Below are positions 1 to 10,992 of a stretch of 64,000 bases of DNA, piece by piece. The stretch comes from Opisthocomus hoazin (Eukaryota > Chordata > Aves > Opisthocomiformes > Opisthocomidae): assembly GCF_030867145.1 (NCBI RefSeq), contig NC_134454.1, positions 53,795,830 to 53,859,829 of the forward strand, read 5' to 3'. Both the position numbers and the translations under genes were made by a program. The notes beneath the pieces were generated by a model that did not search any database, was not told where the DNA came from, and saw only the letters and a program-made list of their open reading frames with translations. The stretch's first letter is position 1; every line of letters starts with the position of its first letter.

Positions 1-328
1 TGCCCCTTGTCCTGTCACTGGGCACCACTGAAAAGAGCTTGGCCCCATCCTCCTGACACCCACCCTTCAGATATTTGTAGGCATTTATAAGGTCCCCTCG
101 CAGCCTTCTCTTCTTCAGGCTGAACAAGCCCAGTTCCCTCAACCTCTCCTCGTAGGGGAGATGCTCCAGTCCCCTCACCATCCTCGTAGCCCTCCGCTGG
201 ACTCTCTCAAGTAGCTCTTCATCTTTCTTGAACTGGGGAGCCCAGAACTGGACACAGTACTCCAGATGGGGCCTCACCAGGGCAGTGTAGAGGGGAAGGA
301 GAACCTCCCTCCTCCTGCTAGCCACACA
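1..328 (-). mobile_element. CR1 retrotransposon, 5'-truncated 3' portion
   Basis: This stretch is nearly identical to 10896-11225, with about eight mismatches by eye. It is therefore the same young CR1 subfamily as the long copy at 10645-13768, in the same antisense orientation. It covers the C-terminal part of ORF2. The element's 3' end lies beyond the left edge of the window. Similarity stops abruptly near 328, which marks the 5' truncation typical of target-primed reverse transcription. It keeps an arginine CGA codon (complement of 98-100) where the long copy has a stop. Confidence 0.9.
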
Positions 329-815
329 GAGTTTGAAGACTCTGGAAAAAAATACTTACAAGGTGCTGGATGTTTAGGATTTGGATATTTGCAATCAGAG
401 AGTGACATTCGAGTTTGTGGAGAGCAGGTGGTTTGTCTTTTCCTCTTTTGGAGGTTCCTTGGTCACTTAACTTCAGAGATGTGTGTGTTCTGGAGAAGTT
501 CAGATATGAGGGTGGTAATGAGCAGAACATGTTACGATCATAAGTGCTGGGGAATAGAAATCTGGAAACTAATTATTTGCCACTCCTGACAACAGAGCTC
601 CTTTTTTTTTTTCCTTTTGCAGTTCATTTCATACTCTGATTGATGATCTCTGGCAGTTATCCATGTGCATGAGAGCGTTCAGATCCACACCAGCATGTTG
701 TTTTAGTGAGTATTAAAGGTCTGTGTAGGACTTCATAGAGCAGCACTGCATAAGACTTTCGTTCTGGAACTACTGAAGGGTTTTCTGGGAACTATGGAAT
801 TGTTCATTTATCTTC
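329..815. other. Unique spacer between two CR1 copies
   Basis: I see no gene or recognisable repeat here. A short poly-T run lies near 601-612. Confidence 0.5.
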
Positions 816-3440
816 ACAGAACCATAGAATTGTAGAATGGTTTGGGTTGGAAGGGAACTTATAGATCACTTAGTTCCACCTCCCTGCCACAGGCAGGGAC
901 ACCTTCCACCAGATCAAGTTGCTCAAAGCCACATCCAACCTGGTCTTAAACACTTTCAGGGAGGGGGCATCCACAGCTTCTCTGGACAACCTACTCCAGT
1001 GCCTCACCACCCTCATCTAATCTAAATCTACCCTCTTTCAGCTTGAAGCCGTTGCTGCTTGTCCTATCACTCCATACCCTTGTCAAAAGTCCTTCTCCAG
1101 CTTTCTTGTAGGCCATCTTCAGGCACTGGAAGGGTGCTACAGTGTCTCCCCGGAGCCTTCTCTTCTCCAGGCTGAACAACCCCAACTCTCTCAGCCTTTC
1201 CTTTTAGGAGAGGTGCTCCATCGTTCTGATTATTTTTATGGCCCTCCTCTGGACCCACTCTGACAGGTCCATGTCTTTCCTGTGCTGAGGGCTCCAGAGC
1301 TGGACGCAGGACTCCAGATGGGATCTCACCAGAGCAGAGAGGCAGAATCCCCTCCATCAACCTGCTGGCCACACTTTTTTTGATGCAGCCCAGGATATGG
1401 TTGCCCTTTTGGGCTGCGAGCATGCATTGCTGGGTCACGTTGAGCTTCTCATCAAGCAGCACATCCAAGTCCTTCTCCTCAGAGCTGCCCTCAATCCATT
1501 GTCTGCCCAGCCTGTATTTATGCTTGGGATTGCCCCAACCCAGGTGCCGGACCATGCACTTGGCCTGGTTGAACTTCATGAGGTTCACACAGGCCCACCT
1601 CTCAAGCCTGTCAGGGTTCCTCTCGATGGCTTCCCTTCCTCCAGTGTGTTGACTGCACCACAGAGCTTGGTATCGTTGGAAAACTTGCTGAGAGTGCACT
1701 CAATCACACTGTCCCATGTCACCAACAAAGATGTTAAACAGCGCCAGTCCCAATACTGACCCCTGAGGAGTGCCACTCATCACTGGTCTCCACTTGGACA
1801 TCAAGCCATTGACTACAACTCTTTGAGCATGACTATCCAGCCAATTCCTTATCCACCAAGTGGTCCATGCATCATATCCATGTCTCTTCAATTTAGAGAC
1901 AAGGATGTCATGTGGGACAGCGTCAAATGCTGTGCATGAGTCCAGGTAGATGGCATCAGTTGCTCTTCCCTTATCCACCAATGAAGTCACCCCATCATAG
2001 AAGGCCACCAAATTTGTCAGGCACAATATGCCCTTAATGAAGCCATGTTGGCTGTCACAAACTACCTCCTTGTTTTCCATGAGACTTAGCATAGTTTACA
2101 GGAGGATCTGCTCCATGATCTTGCCAGGCACAGAGGTGAGATTGACTTGCCTGTAGTTCCCCGGGTCTTCGTTTTTACCCTTTCTAAATATGAGGGTTAT
2201 GTTTCCCCTTTTCCAGTCACTAAGAACTTCACCAGACTGCCACAGCTTCTCAAATATGTTGGATAGTGGCTTAGTAACTTCATCAGCCAGTTCCCTCAGG
2301 ACTCGCGGATGCATCTCATCAGGTCCCATGGACTTGTGCACCTTCAGGCTCCTTAGATGGTCTTGAACCTGACCTTCTCGTACAGTGGGCTGTTCTTTAT
2401 TCTCCCAGTCCATGCCTGTGCCTCGTGCAACTTGGGCAGCATGGCTGGAGCACTTGCTGATGAAGACTGAGGCAAAAAACTCATTGAGTACCTCAGCCTT
2501 CTCCATATTCTGGGTAACCAGGTCTCCCATTTCCTTCCAGAGAGGGCCAACATTTTCCCTAGTCTTCCTTTTATCGCTGACGTACCTATAGAAGTTTTCT
2601 TGTTGCCCTTGACATCCCTGACCAAATTTAATTCTATCAGGGCTTTAGCTTTCCTAACCTGATCCCTGGCTGTTCTGACAATTTCTCTGTATTCTTGCCA
2701 GGCTACCTGTCCTTGCTTCCACCCTCTGTATGCTTCCTTTTTGTGCTGGAGTTTGTCCAGGAGCTCCATGTTCATTGTGGTGTTTTTGCCTTGCTTCTTC
2801 ACTGCAGGGATGCATCGCTCCTGAGCTTGGAGGAGGTGATCCTTAAATATTAAGCAGCCTTCTTGGGCCCCTCTTCCCTCAAGGCCTTTGTCCCATGGTA
2901 CTCTACTGAGCAGATCCCTGAGGAGGCCAAAGTCTGCTCCTCTGAAGTCCAGGGTAGCAAACTTCCTGTGCACCCTCCTCGCTGCCCTAAGGAACTTGAA
3001 CTCCACCATTTCATGATCACTGCAGCCAAGGCTGCCCTAGAGCTTCACATTCCCCACCAGCCCCTCCTTGCTGGTGAGAACAAGGTCCAGCATAGCACCT
3101 CTCCTCATGGGCTCCTCTAACATTTGAAGAAGGAAGTTGTCATCAACACACTCCAGGAACCTCCTGGATTTCTTATGCCCTGTTGTGCTGTCCCACCAAC
3201 AGATATTGGGGTGGTTAAAGGTCCACATGAGGACGAGGGCTTGTGAACATGAGGCTGCTCCTAACTGCCTATAGAGGCACTTGTCCACTTGGTCCTCCTG
3301 GTCGGGTGGCCAGCAGCAGACCCCCACTATAATGTCACCTGTCCCTGCCCTGCCTTTAATGCTGACCCATAAACTCTCAGTTGGCTTCTCACCCACCCCC
3401 AGGTGAAGCTCCATGCACTTCAGCTGGTCTTGGGTCAAAT
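816..3440 (-). mobile_element. Decayed CR1 retrotransposon, 5'-truncated in the endonuclease domain
   Basis: The 3' terminus is seen as the imperfect octamer repeat cagaaccatagaattgtagaatgg followed by ggttgga, typical of the CR1 3' end in antisense. Pieces of ORF2 appear in shifting frames on the - strand: an endonuclease piece (3438-3037, with PPDQE and DLVLTSKEGL), a linker and RT start (3009-2353), the [13 protein letters not shown] segment (2530-2096), the [11 protein letters not shown] and GTPQGSVLG segment (2092-1700), and the C-terminal segment with IKKSVASR (1699-1067). The usual FADD catalytic box reads FSND near 1700. Frameshifts, stops and the altered catalytic box make it non-functional. 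It belongs to a different, older subfamily than the copy at 10645. Confidence 0.92.
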
Positions 3441-3671
3441 CCAGACTGTATAAAAATTATTGGGAGTTTTGCTACTAAATCTAATGACAACTGGAGCTGC
3501 CATCTTTAAATTTGTACTGTGCTAATGGTGATTTTGACTATGAAGCCTTATGAAGTTGTAGACACTTGGAACAAAACTTGCTTCTGCTGAGAAGACCTCA
3601 CGGGCCTGTGGAGTCTCACTACAATGCGATGATTCACAAGGGTATTAGTTCACAAATGGTAACAAGTTCGC

Positions 3672-3924
3672 TTATTCAAACTGGTCACACAGAAACTGCT
3701 TTGAAGAGCTTTTATACTGGTATATATTTCTGATGTGCAGTTTTCTTGGTGGAAACGCTATTGTTCCAGAGGTGAGCTCAGCTATCAAATGAGGAAGATT
3801 TTTGGGTAAAGCTCTTTCCAGCCCAGCAAACTGGTATAACTCCTGTTCATCCTGAAGCAAATCCATTGATCCAAGTCTCAGGAGAGTTGAGCTGGAGGAT
3901 CCGTCTTCCAATAGTGTAAGACTT
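3672..3924 (-). CDS. Unrecognised exon-like reading frame
   Basis: On the - strand, a frame open from 3965 down to a TAA at 3672-3674 reads like ordinary protein. It includes LLEDGSSSSTLLRLGSMDLL, QDEQELYQFAGLERALPKNL and LHIRNIYQYKSSSKQFL. A pyrimidine-rich run ending cacaag| lies just upstream on that strand (about 3944-3925) and would serve as a splice acceptor, making this a possible terminal exon. I do not recognise the family. No further exon was found, and I see no clear polyadenylation signal before the CR1 at 3440. It could be a real 3' exon of a gene beyond the left edge, a pseudogene fragment, or chance. Coordinates assume the acceptor at 3925. Confidence 0.3.
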
Positions 3925-6900
3925 GTGGGCAGGGAGGAGTTGGGTAAGATGGCTACCAGTCATGCTTCTGTTTTCCTAGCCCTTTCTCGGCAAGTGGCAG
4001 CACCAAAGATTTCCAACAGGGAGGACATCCCTCCTGTTGCTGACTGGAGTTCCCCACACCCCTGTGCGCTATCCAATGCCCACGATCTACACAACTTTAC
4101 ATTGTCACGACAATGCCTAGGTCCCCTGTTAGGACAAGAGGCTTGACTGTTTTTTTGCCTCTGAGGGTATTCTGTGCACTGAAAGCAAAATGGATGAAAT
4201 TTAACAACATTAGTTAAATCTTCCCTAAATTCCCCAATAATTTTTGCAATGATCTTAAATGATTTCTATGGTAACAGAAGAACAGTATTTCTATATTTAT
4301 AACATCACACTGAGGATGGGCATCAGTGCTCTTCTCTGTTGAAAGGTATTTGCAATTGAACTATTATAGGTAAAGTTTATGACTTGCTTAAAACAAATGA
4401 TACATTTTTTTATTGTTTGACTTTGTAGGGGAGATACAGCAGGTAAAAGGTTCATTTCTGTTCACAATTTAGCTTATGAATCACTTGCCTGACTGCAGTA
4501 AATATGGTGACTGGATTAGCTACACCAGCAATGTTCAGCTGTGAAGCACTCTTCCTTTACATAATGGAAATCATAATAGTGTCAAAATCGAATGTCTGGT
4601 CACAATCATAACTAATGATGTCATCATGTTTGTATCATGAATTATGATGCAAGCATTTATAACTAAAGAATAAATCAAAAGCATGAAATTAAAATGCAGA
4701 TGAAAGCTACAGCTTTCACAGTGCAGTTCTGATTTAGTACTGGTATTAATATTGAATGCATAAATAAAAATATTAAAGTTAAAATAATGTAGAATTAATA
4801 TTTGGTATCACAGAATGAATACAATGATGTAATGTCAGATATTCTAAGTAGGCATATTCCTAGTGCTTTTTGAAATGGATAAGACTGTGGCTAGGTCTCT
4901 ATTAAGTGTTGAAAGCACATTTTTTCCAAGGCATATTTGAATTTGATCCACACTTCTTCTTGTGTTGCAGTTGGCACTGCAGTAAAGGGCACAGGCCATC
5001 ACATGAGTAAACTGTATATGGAACAAAGTATTTTTACCTTAACAGCATGAAGATGGAGCAAGTCATGTTTTGTGAAGGGATGTAGTATAACTGTTTTGCA
5101 ATTGCAGGTAACAGAGGAAAATAATTTCTCTCTGCAAGCTCTTGCTGGTTTATGTAAAATAACATGTAACAGGAGGACTTCTGCTTATCACATGGCAGAC
5201 ATTTGTATTGGTCATTTGCTGATTTTTTGTGTAAAAAAAGATAGTAGATCTCTCCACAGACCTGGACTTACATTTTTAGCCTTGCATCACTTTGTGCAGC
5301 CAGACACTGCCTATTTCCAGTGTGATCTAGCATTAAATTTCTTGTCTAACATAGTTGATCAGATAGGCAATAGTAAAATAAAACTACGTTCTCATCTCCA
5401 GATTTTTTCTTAGTTAAGTAAGAAAATATACAGCAAGGAGACAATGTTGTTTAGTAATAAGTACCACATTTGTAATTGCAAGGTACCTAAACGGCATGTA
5501 AATAAGTTGGTGATGCAACTGCAGTATGGAGTTATTGCTGCTTATATGAGTTGGTTGAAACATTCAGTGAAGAATTAATTTTTGGATAGGTATTTCTCAG
5601 TTAATTAAGCAGCTATTGAAGAAATCGAGTTGAAGAATTTCCTAAATTCAAGCAGAATAAAAGTGGAAGAAAAATCCTGTCCCAGAACTACCAGCTCTTT
5701 TCCTTCCTAATTAGGAGTAAGATGGTGAGAATTTGAGCAAGTGGATAAGAAGAGAAAAAGCAAGTCCTTCCTTTGGCTGGTAGACAGAAATTAATAAACT
5801 GAAATACTGCATTCATTAATAGTCTCTTAATCATAATTTTCAGACACTAACTTCCTCACTAGCTATTTTCTTCCTGATATGGAAGACAGCTACAAGTACA
5901 AACACATCAATGCAGAAGGCCTAGAAAATGTTCCATGCGCCACAAAGAATTTGCTTTCAGAGCCTAAGTCCTCTTGGCCTTGTGCAGACAATTGACTGGA
6001 CTCTAATTTCACCTTCTGCAAAAAATCAGATCTATTTTCGTGCCACCTTAAAAAAGAAAAAAACCCCGAACTTGACTTGATAGTTGATTTTCTTTTGCTC
6101 CTGTTATCTGTTCCTCTCTTTTACAACTGCTGTTTGCAGACTGCAGGAGCACTCTGATCAACGATGGTGGTGGTTCACATCTAGCACAGGCCCATTCCTT
6201 TGAACAGTTTTACTGAAGTGGGGCCAACTCAGAACGTGATATATTTTCAGTGGAGCAGGCCAGTTTCAAGAAATAAATTATACGTTCCCTCCCTGTTTCT
6301 GGCTTAGAAGTAACCATGGTGACTGCAAAAGCTTAACTTCTGCACAGACCCTAGGATTGTCATCTCTCACAGCTTTGCCCCCTCTTTAACGCCATGAAAA
6401 CAATTACCTTGCCAAAATAGCTCCATTGCTCCATAATGTGATGCTAACAGCAAAGCTTCTTATAATTCATCCTCACTTCAAACTGCAGTCATTGTATCAT
6501 GCAGCAGATTATCTCTAATCTCATATCTACATGGTAATTCTAATGGCAAACTGGAAAACAGCTAACCAAACAAGTCCAAAGGACGTTCTCCGCATGCAGG
6601 ATAAGACTTTCAACAGCACCAATACGAGCGGGGAGCCCTGGGTGCGCCGGCTACTCAGCACATGAAGCTCACCGGTGTGCCGATTCGAGCTGCTCAGCTC
6701 ACTTCGGAGTGAAGTGGGAGCATGGTGTTGACTGGCGCTCGGCAGGTTTGTACCGGACCTGAGAACTGTCCCCAGGATCACCAGTGCACTGGGAAGTCCA
6801 GCTTGGGATGGCCAGGAGAGAGGTAATGCTCAGAGTGAGGCAGGATGGGGACAGGTGGCAGTGGACGGAGCCTCTGGCCCCCAGCCCAGTTAAGCCATAG

Positions 6901-7354
6901 CACTGTCACCACCACCAGCCACCCCCAGGAGCCTCTCCCCAGCACGGGCACCAGGTGTCTTCATTTGGAGATGCATACTGGGTGTTCTCGTCTGGTAAGG
7001 AATTATGCCTAATACTAACAAACCCCCAAAAGCTGTTTTTCTGTACTTCTGATGTTTCAGTGCATACATCAGTGTGGACTGTTCATGTTCACTCCACAAA
7101 AGATCACAGACTGGTCTCCACATCTTTTGTCCCATTATAAAACTATAAAGAGTGGTATACCTCATCTACAGATGGCCTTTTTACCTTTAATGTGTATGCC
7201 CATAAATGGTCCTGACAGTAAAGGGATGTCTTCTAGTGAAATGCTCTGTTTATGGGAAGGGCACTGAGATATGTCACTTCATGTGTCTCTGTCTGACAAA
7301 ATCGGAGCAGCAGCTGTTCTACCTTGTTAACCGGTCTGGGATCATTATGATGGC
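3925..7354. other. Intergenic, no gene seen
   Basis: This is mostly AT-rich unique sequence. The one departure is a CpG-rich patch at about 6620-6770 followed by a GC-rich stretch to about 6960. Short open frames show no recognisable domain. Confidence 0.5.
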
Positions 7355-8133
7355 TGTCACGGGTTAAAGCAGGTCGTCAATAAACGGAGTGGCAGACGCT
7401 CTCTGTTAACCCCCATCCTCCCACCAGAGGAAGGGAAAAGAAGGAAAAGGGAGAGAGACTTACAAATTGAATATTAAAACAGCTCTACTAATAACAGTGA
7501 TAATACTAACAATATTAATAACAAGAGAAATAATGCAAAATATACAAAACTGACACTGAGTTTCCCAGAGCTGGGTGCCGGACACTGGGGTCCCCCCAGC
7601 AGCTACCAGGCAGCACCAGGCAGTCCCGGACTGGTCTTGGCAGCAGACATGAGCTGGACTCAGGAGTTCACGGATGGGAATCTGGATCAGGATCACAGGC
7701 AGGACAAAGATCAGGGTCATCTTCAGAAGCCAGACGTGGACGAAGAGAGCGAGACCTTTGTGATCCACCAGCTTTAAACTGAGTGTGACCTGCATGGTGT
7801 GGAATACCTCGCTGGTCAATATTGGGTCACCTGTCCTGTCCTCCCCTCCCTGCAAGTGCGACCCTTCACGACTCCTCACTTTGCAGGACCCAAGAGGTCT
7901 ATTGGTCACCTTGAATGCTACAGTAATAATTACAAACAGGGGCTTTCTTCTGCATTCCTTTCCTACCGTTAGCTCAGTAAAACTACAGACATTAGGTGTT
8001 ATCAGCTGTGGAGCAGACAGCATCTGTAAAATATGCATCCAGCTTCAGAAAAACGCGGTTACTCAGAAGAACCTAGCTGTAAGGAAGATTCACTAAAAAA
8101 CAATCAGTTCTGTTTTAACCAAAACCAGGAAAA
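7355..8133 (-). mobile_element. Solo LTR of an avian endogenous retrovirus, antisense
   Basis: The left end tgtcacgggttaaagcagg and the right end ttaaccaaaaccagga resemble the two termini of LTRs that are abundant in bird genomes. Between them lie an A-rich, TAATA-rich block near 7475-7530 and a GC-richer central part. In LTR sense the element runs right to left. The sense start reads TTTCCTGG in place of the usual TGTCCTGG, so the terminal dinucleotide appears mutated. No gag, pol or env sequence is attached, so it is a solo LTR left by recombination. I could not identify a clean target-site duplication, so each boundary may be off by about 10 bases. Confidence 0.6.
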
Positions 8134-10644
8134 TCTCTAAGGTCAGCTAATGGGAAAGTATCTTCCTCTTTTTTTTCCTTCCTTCTGTGAGTTGCATACT
8201 TCTTGGAAGTGTAAAGAAGGACTTCTGCATAAAATTGCTTTTATACTCAACAACAAACATACTCTTCTTTTTTTCACTTGCCATTGGCTAATGTGAAAAT
8301 CGCTCTTATCTTAAAAATCCTTGTCAGAAAGAAGAAACTGAAGTATCAAGATAGCCATGACACTATTTTTCAAAATAATTTTGCAAAGAAGTCTCCAAGT
8401 CTTTAACAACTGTTTTTATACAATTATTCTGAAAGATAAGAAAGAAACCTTGAGAACAAGGTAGAACATAGTGATTTTGTTGCATATCTATACAATACAT
8501 TTCTTCAAGCAGTTTCAGTACAGCTTTTTTTAAAAAACAACAAAAATTCACTCAACTATACTTCATTGAACAAAGTCTCAGCCAAGGAGGGAGCTTGCAT
8601 TTTGAACACCCGCTGAACTGTAACTGGAAAATGAAAATTGAGGCTGCCTGTTGCTGTAATCCAGATTTTATTTTAAAATTGAAACAGTTCATCTCCATAC
8701 AGCTGTGACTGGATTAACACCAGAGGTGGACAGAGTGCCGTATTATTGCATTTTGTTGGAGGATGAGAAACAGGAAGGGAGCTGCTAGCTACAAGATCTT
8801 TTCCCGAAGGAGCAGTAAACCTCATACAATGCTTGCAGAAATACAGGGATTATCTGGACTATTGATTAAAACTGTATTTTATTGTCCTAAGTAACAGGAA
8901 CACAATAAATTATCCTTCCTTGATTGCTGGCCAGTGTAAAATGAATATTGTTGCAGTGGAACAAAGGATGGTGGGGAGGTCAGTGTGGTTTTGTGGGCCC
9001 AAGGAGCCCGTCGAGGTCCAGTCAGGATAAAGAAGGAGATTTCCCCGTGATTCCAGGTGTGTGTTGTGAACACAGTGCTGGTTTTGGGGGCATGCTGGTG
9101 GGCAGGCAGCAGAAGTTGGTCACGCTAGGTGACCACCTCTCCTTGTCTATGGCCGAAATGGGTGCGGAGTAAAACTGGAGAGGCGCGAGCTGGGATAAAA
9201 TAAGGCATATAAACTGAGCTCTCATTCTTTTGGGAGTATGCCAAACGCTAACAGACCCAAGCTGAGGACAAACTCTCCAAATACTTGCTGCTGTCTGATG
9301 GTTCACGTCCTGACTTTGGCTAAGCCTTCCCCTGAAGCATTTGCCACTGAGCTTTAACAGAATTTAAGTTACCAGGTGAGAGAGGCCATCTGTCTGAAAA
9401 GCCAGTTCCTTTTTCGGTTTATAATGCAAACTGTTTTGGAGATGACACTGGTGTTTTCTTCCTTGCAATTCACAAACGCAATGTAACAAATGGCATACAT
9501 ACTGTTTAGCATTTCTGTTGTACGCTACCTGTCAAAAGATATCTGAACCAATTCCTGTAATTTAAAAAAAGTTAAAGTGCTTAACATTTTAAATCCTCTA
9601 TCCTGTAGGTGTTCCAGTCCTTTTGTGTGGAAAACAGATATGTGTTTGAAGTCTTCCTGTTCCATTTGAACAAAGCTGAAGTAATTTTTGTAAGTTTTGT
9701 AGTAATACCTTTTTCTAAGAAGTGGAAACTTTATTTTTTTACCACATTCCCTGAGCTACAACTAAAAAAATGGATATTAAAAAAAATATCTTTTTATTTT
9801 AAGAATTACACCAGTCTTTAAATTAATCAGGATATTTTTTTCTCTGCTAAACAAGCATGGCTGGTTAATGAAAAGAGACTTAAACGGATGAATCAGAGAA
9901 AGATGTGAACACAGAAAACGTGTGCTAGATTCTGAGCACACTCTTCATGTTTCTATTCTACCTAATATTTCACCAAACTTTTCTGAATTTAGGGTGTAGG
10001 AAATTTTGAGGGGAGGTGTTTGGTGGGAGAGAGGGATTTTATTCTTTCCCTTTCTGTGGAATTTCTTGACCATCAAATAAGCTCCAAATTAGACAGAGCT
10101 GTAATTTTTCTGTGGTTGGATCTGGACTCGTTTGAAATTTTTTCAGGTCACAGCCTTACTGCAGCCAAAACATGCTTCAAACACGGTTTAACATGCTTTA
10201 TTAATGAAGTGAAAATGCTACCTTCCCTTACAGCATTAAGATCTGTTAGTGACTTTGTTCTGTTTGTTTTGCAGCCATACATGTCAAAAGACTGACTGAT
10301 GCAGGGCAAGAAGTTATAGATTTTGTAAGGTTTTTTTTTTGTTATGATTGCATAAAAACAGTAGAACTAAGGCAATGACATCCAGTGTGCAAGTATCAGC
10401 AGGAATCAGATAACAGCCACTTAACAGGTAACACCCTTCCAGAAACTTAATAAAACCTGTCTAGAAAAGTCACAATGAGCTGTTTTTAATCTACAAAACG
10501 AGGAAATAATTCTTTGGGCCAGAAAAGCCAACATTGTTTCTCTTTTCTTTCTTCACAGAGGTCCTGAGCCTGTCCATCCTGGTCTCAGAGACCTAAAGTC
10601 AGCCAAGACTGGGAACATTAGAGCCAGTAAAGGAGCATCAGACG
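8134..10644. other. Intergenic, no gene seen
   Basis: This is AT-rich unique sequence with scattered homopolymer runs. Short open frames have no recognisable domain. Confidence 0.5.
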
Positions 10645-10992
10645 TATCACAGAATATCACAGAATAGTAGGGGTTGGAAGGGACCTCTGTGGGTCATCTA
10701 GTCCAACCCCCCTGCCAAAGCAGGGTCACCTACAGCAGGCTGCACAGGACCTTGTCCAGGCGGGTCTTGAATATCTCCAGAGAAGGAGACTCCACAACCT
10801 CCCTGGGCAGCCTGTTCCAGTGCTCCATCACCCTCAGAGTGAAGAGTTCTTCCTCATGTTCAGACGGAACTTCCTGTGCCTCAGTTTGTGCCCATTGCCC
10901 CTTGTCCTGTCACTGGGCACCACTGAAAAGAGCTTGGCCCCATCCTCCTGACACCCACCCTTCAGATATTTGTAGGAATTTATAAGGTCCCC

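Noticed and set aside
837..3120. Open frames on the + strand opposite the decayed CR1
   Set aside because: They are shadows of CR1 ORF2 and show no domain of their own.
7460..8096. A 192-codon antisense frame and a 103-codon sense frame
   Set aside because: They lie inside the solo LTR and have no recognisable domain; LTRs do not normally encode protein.
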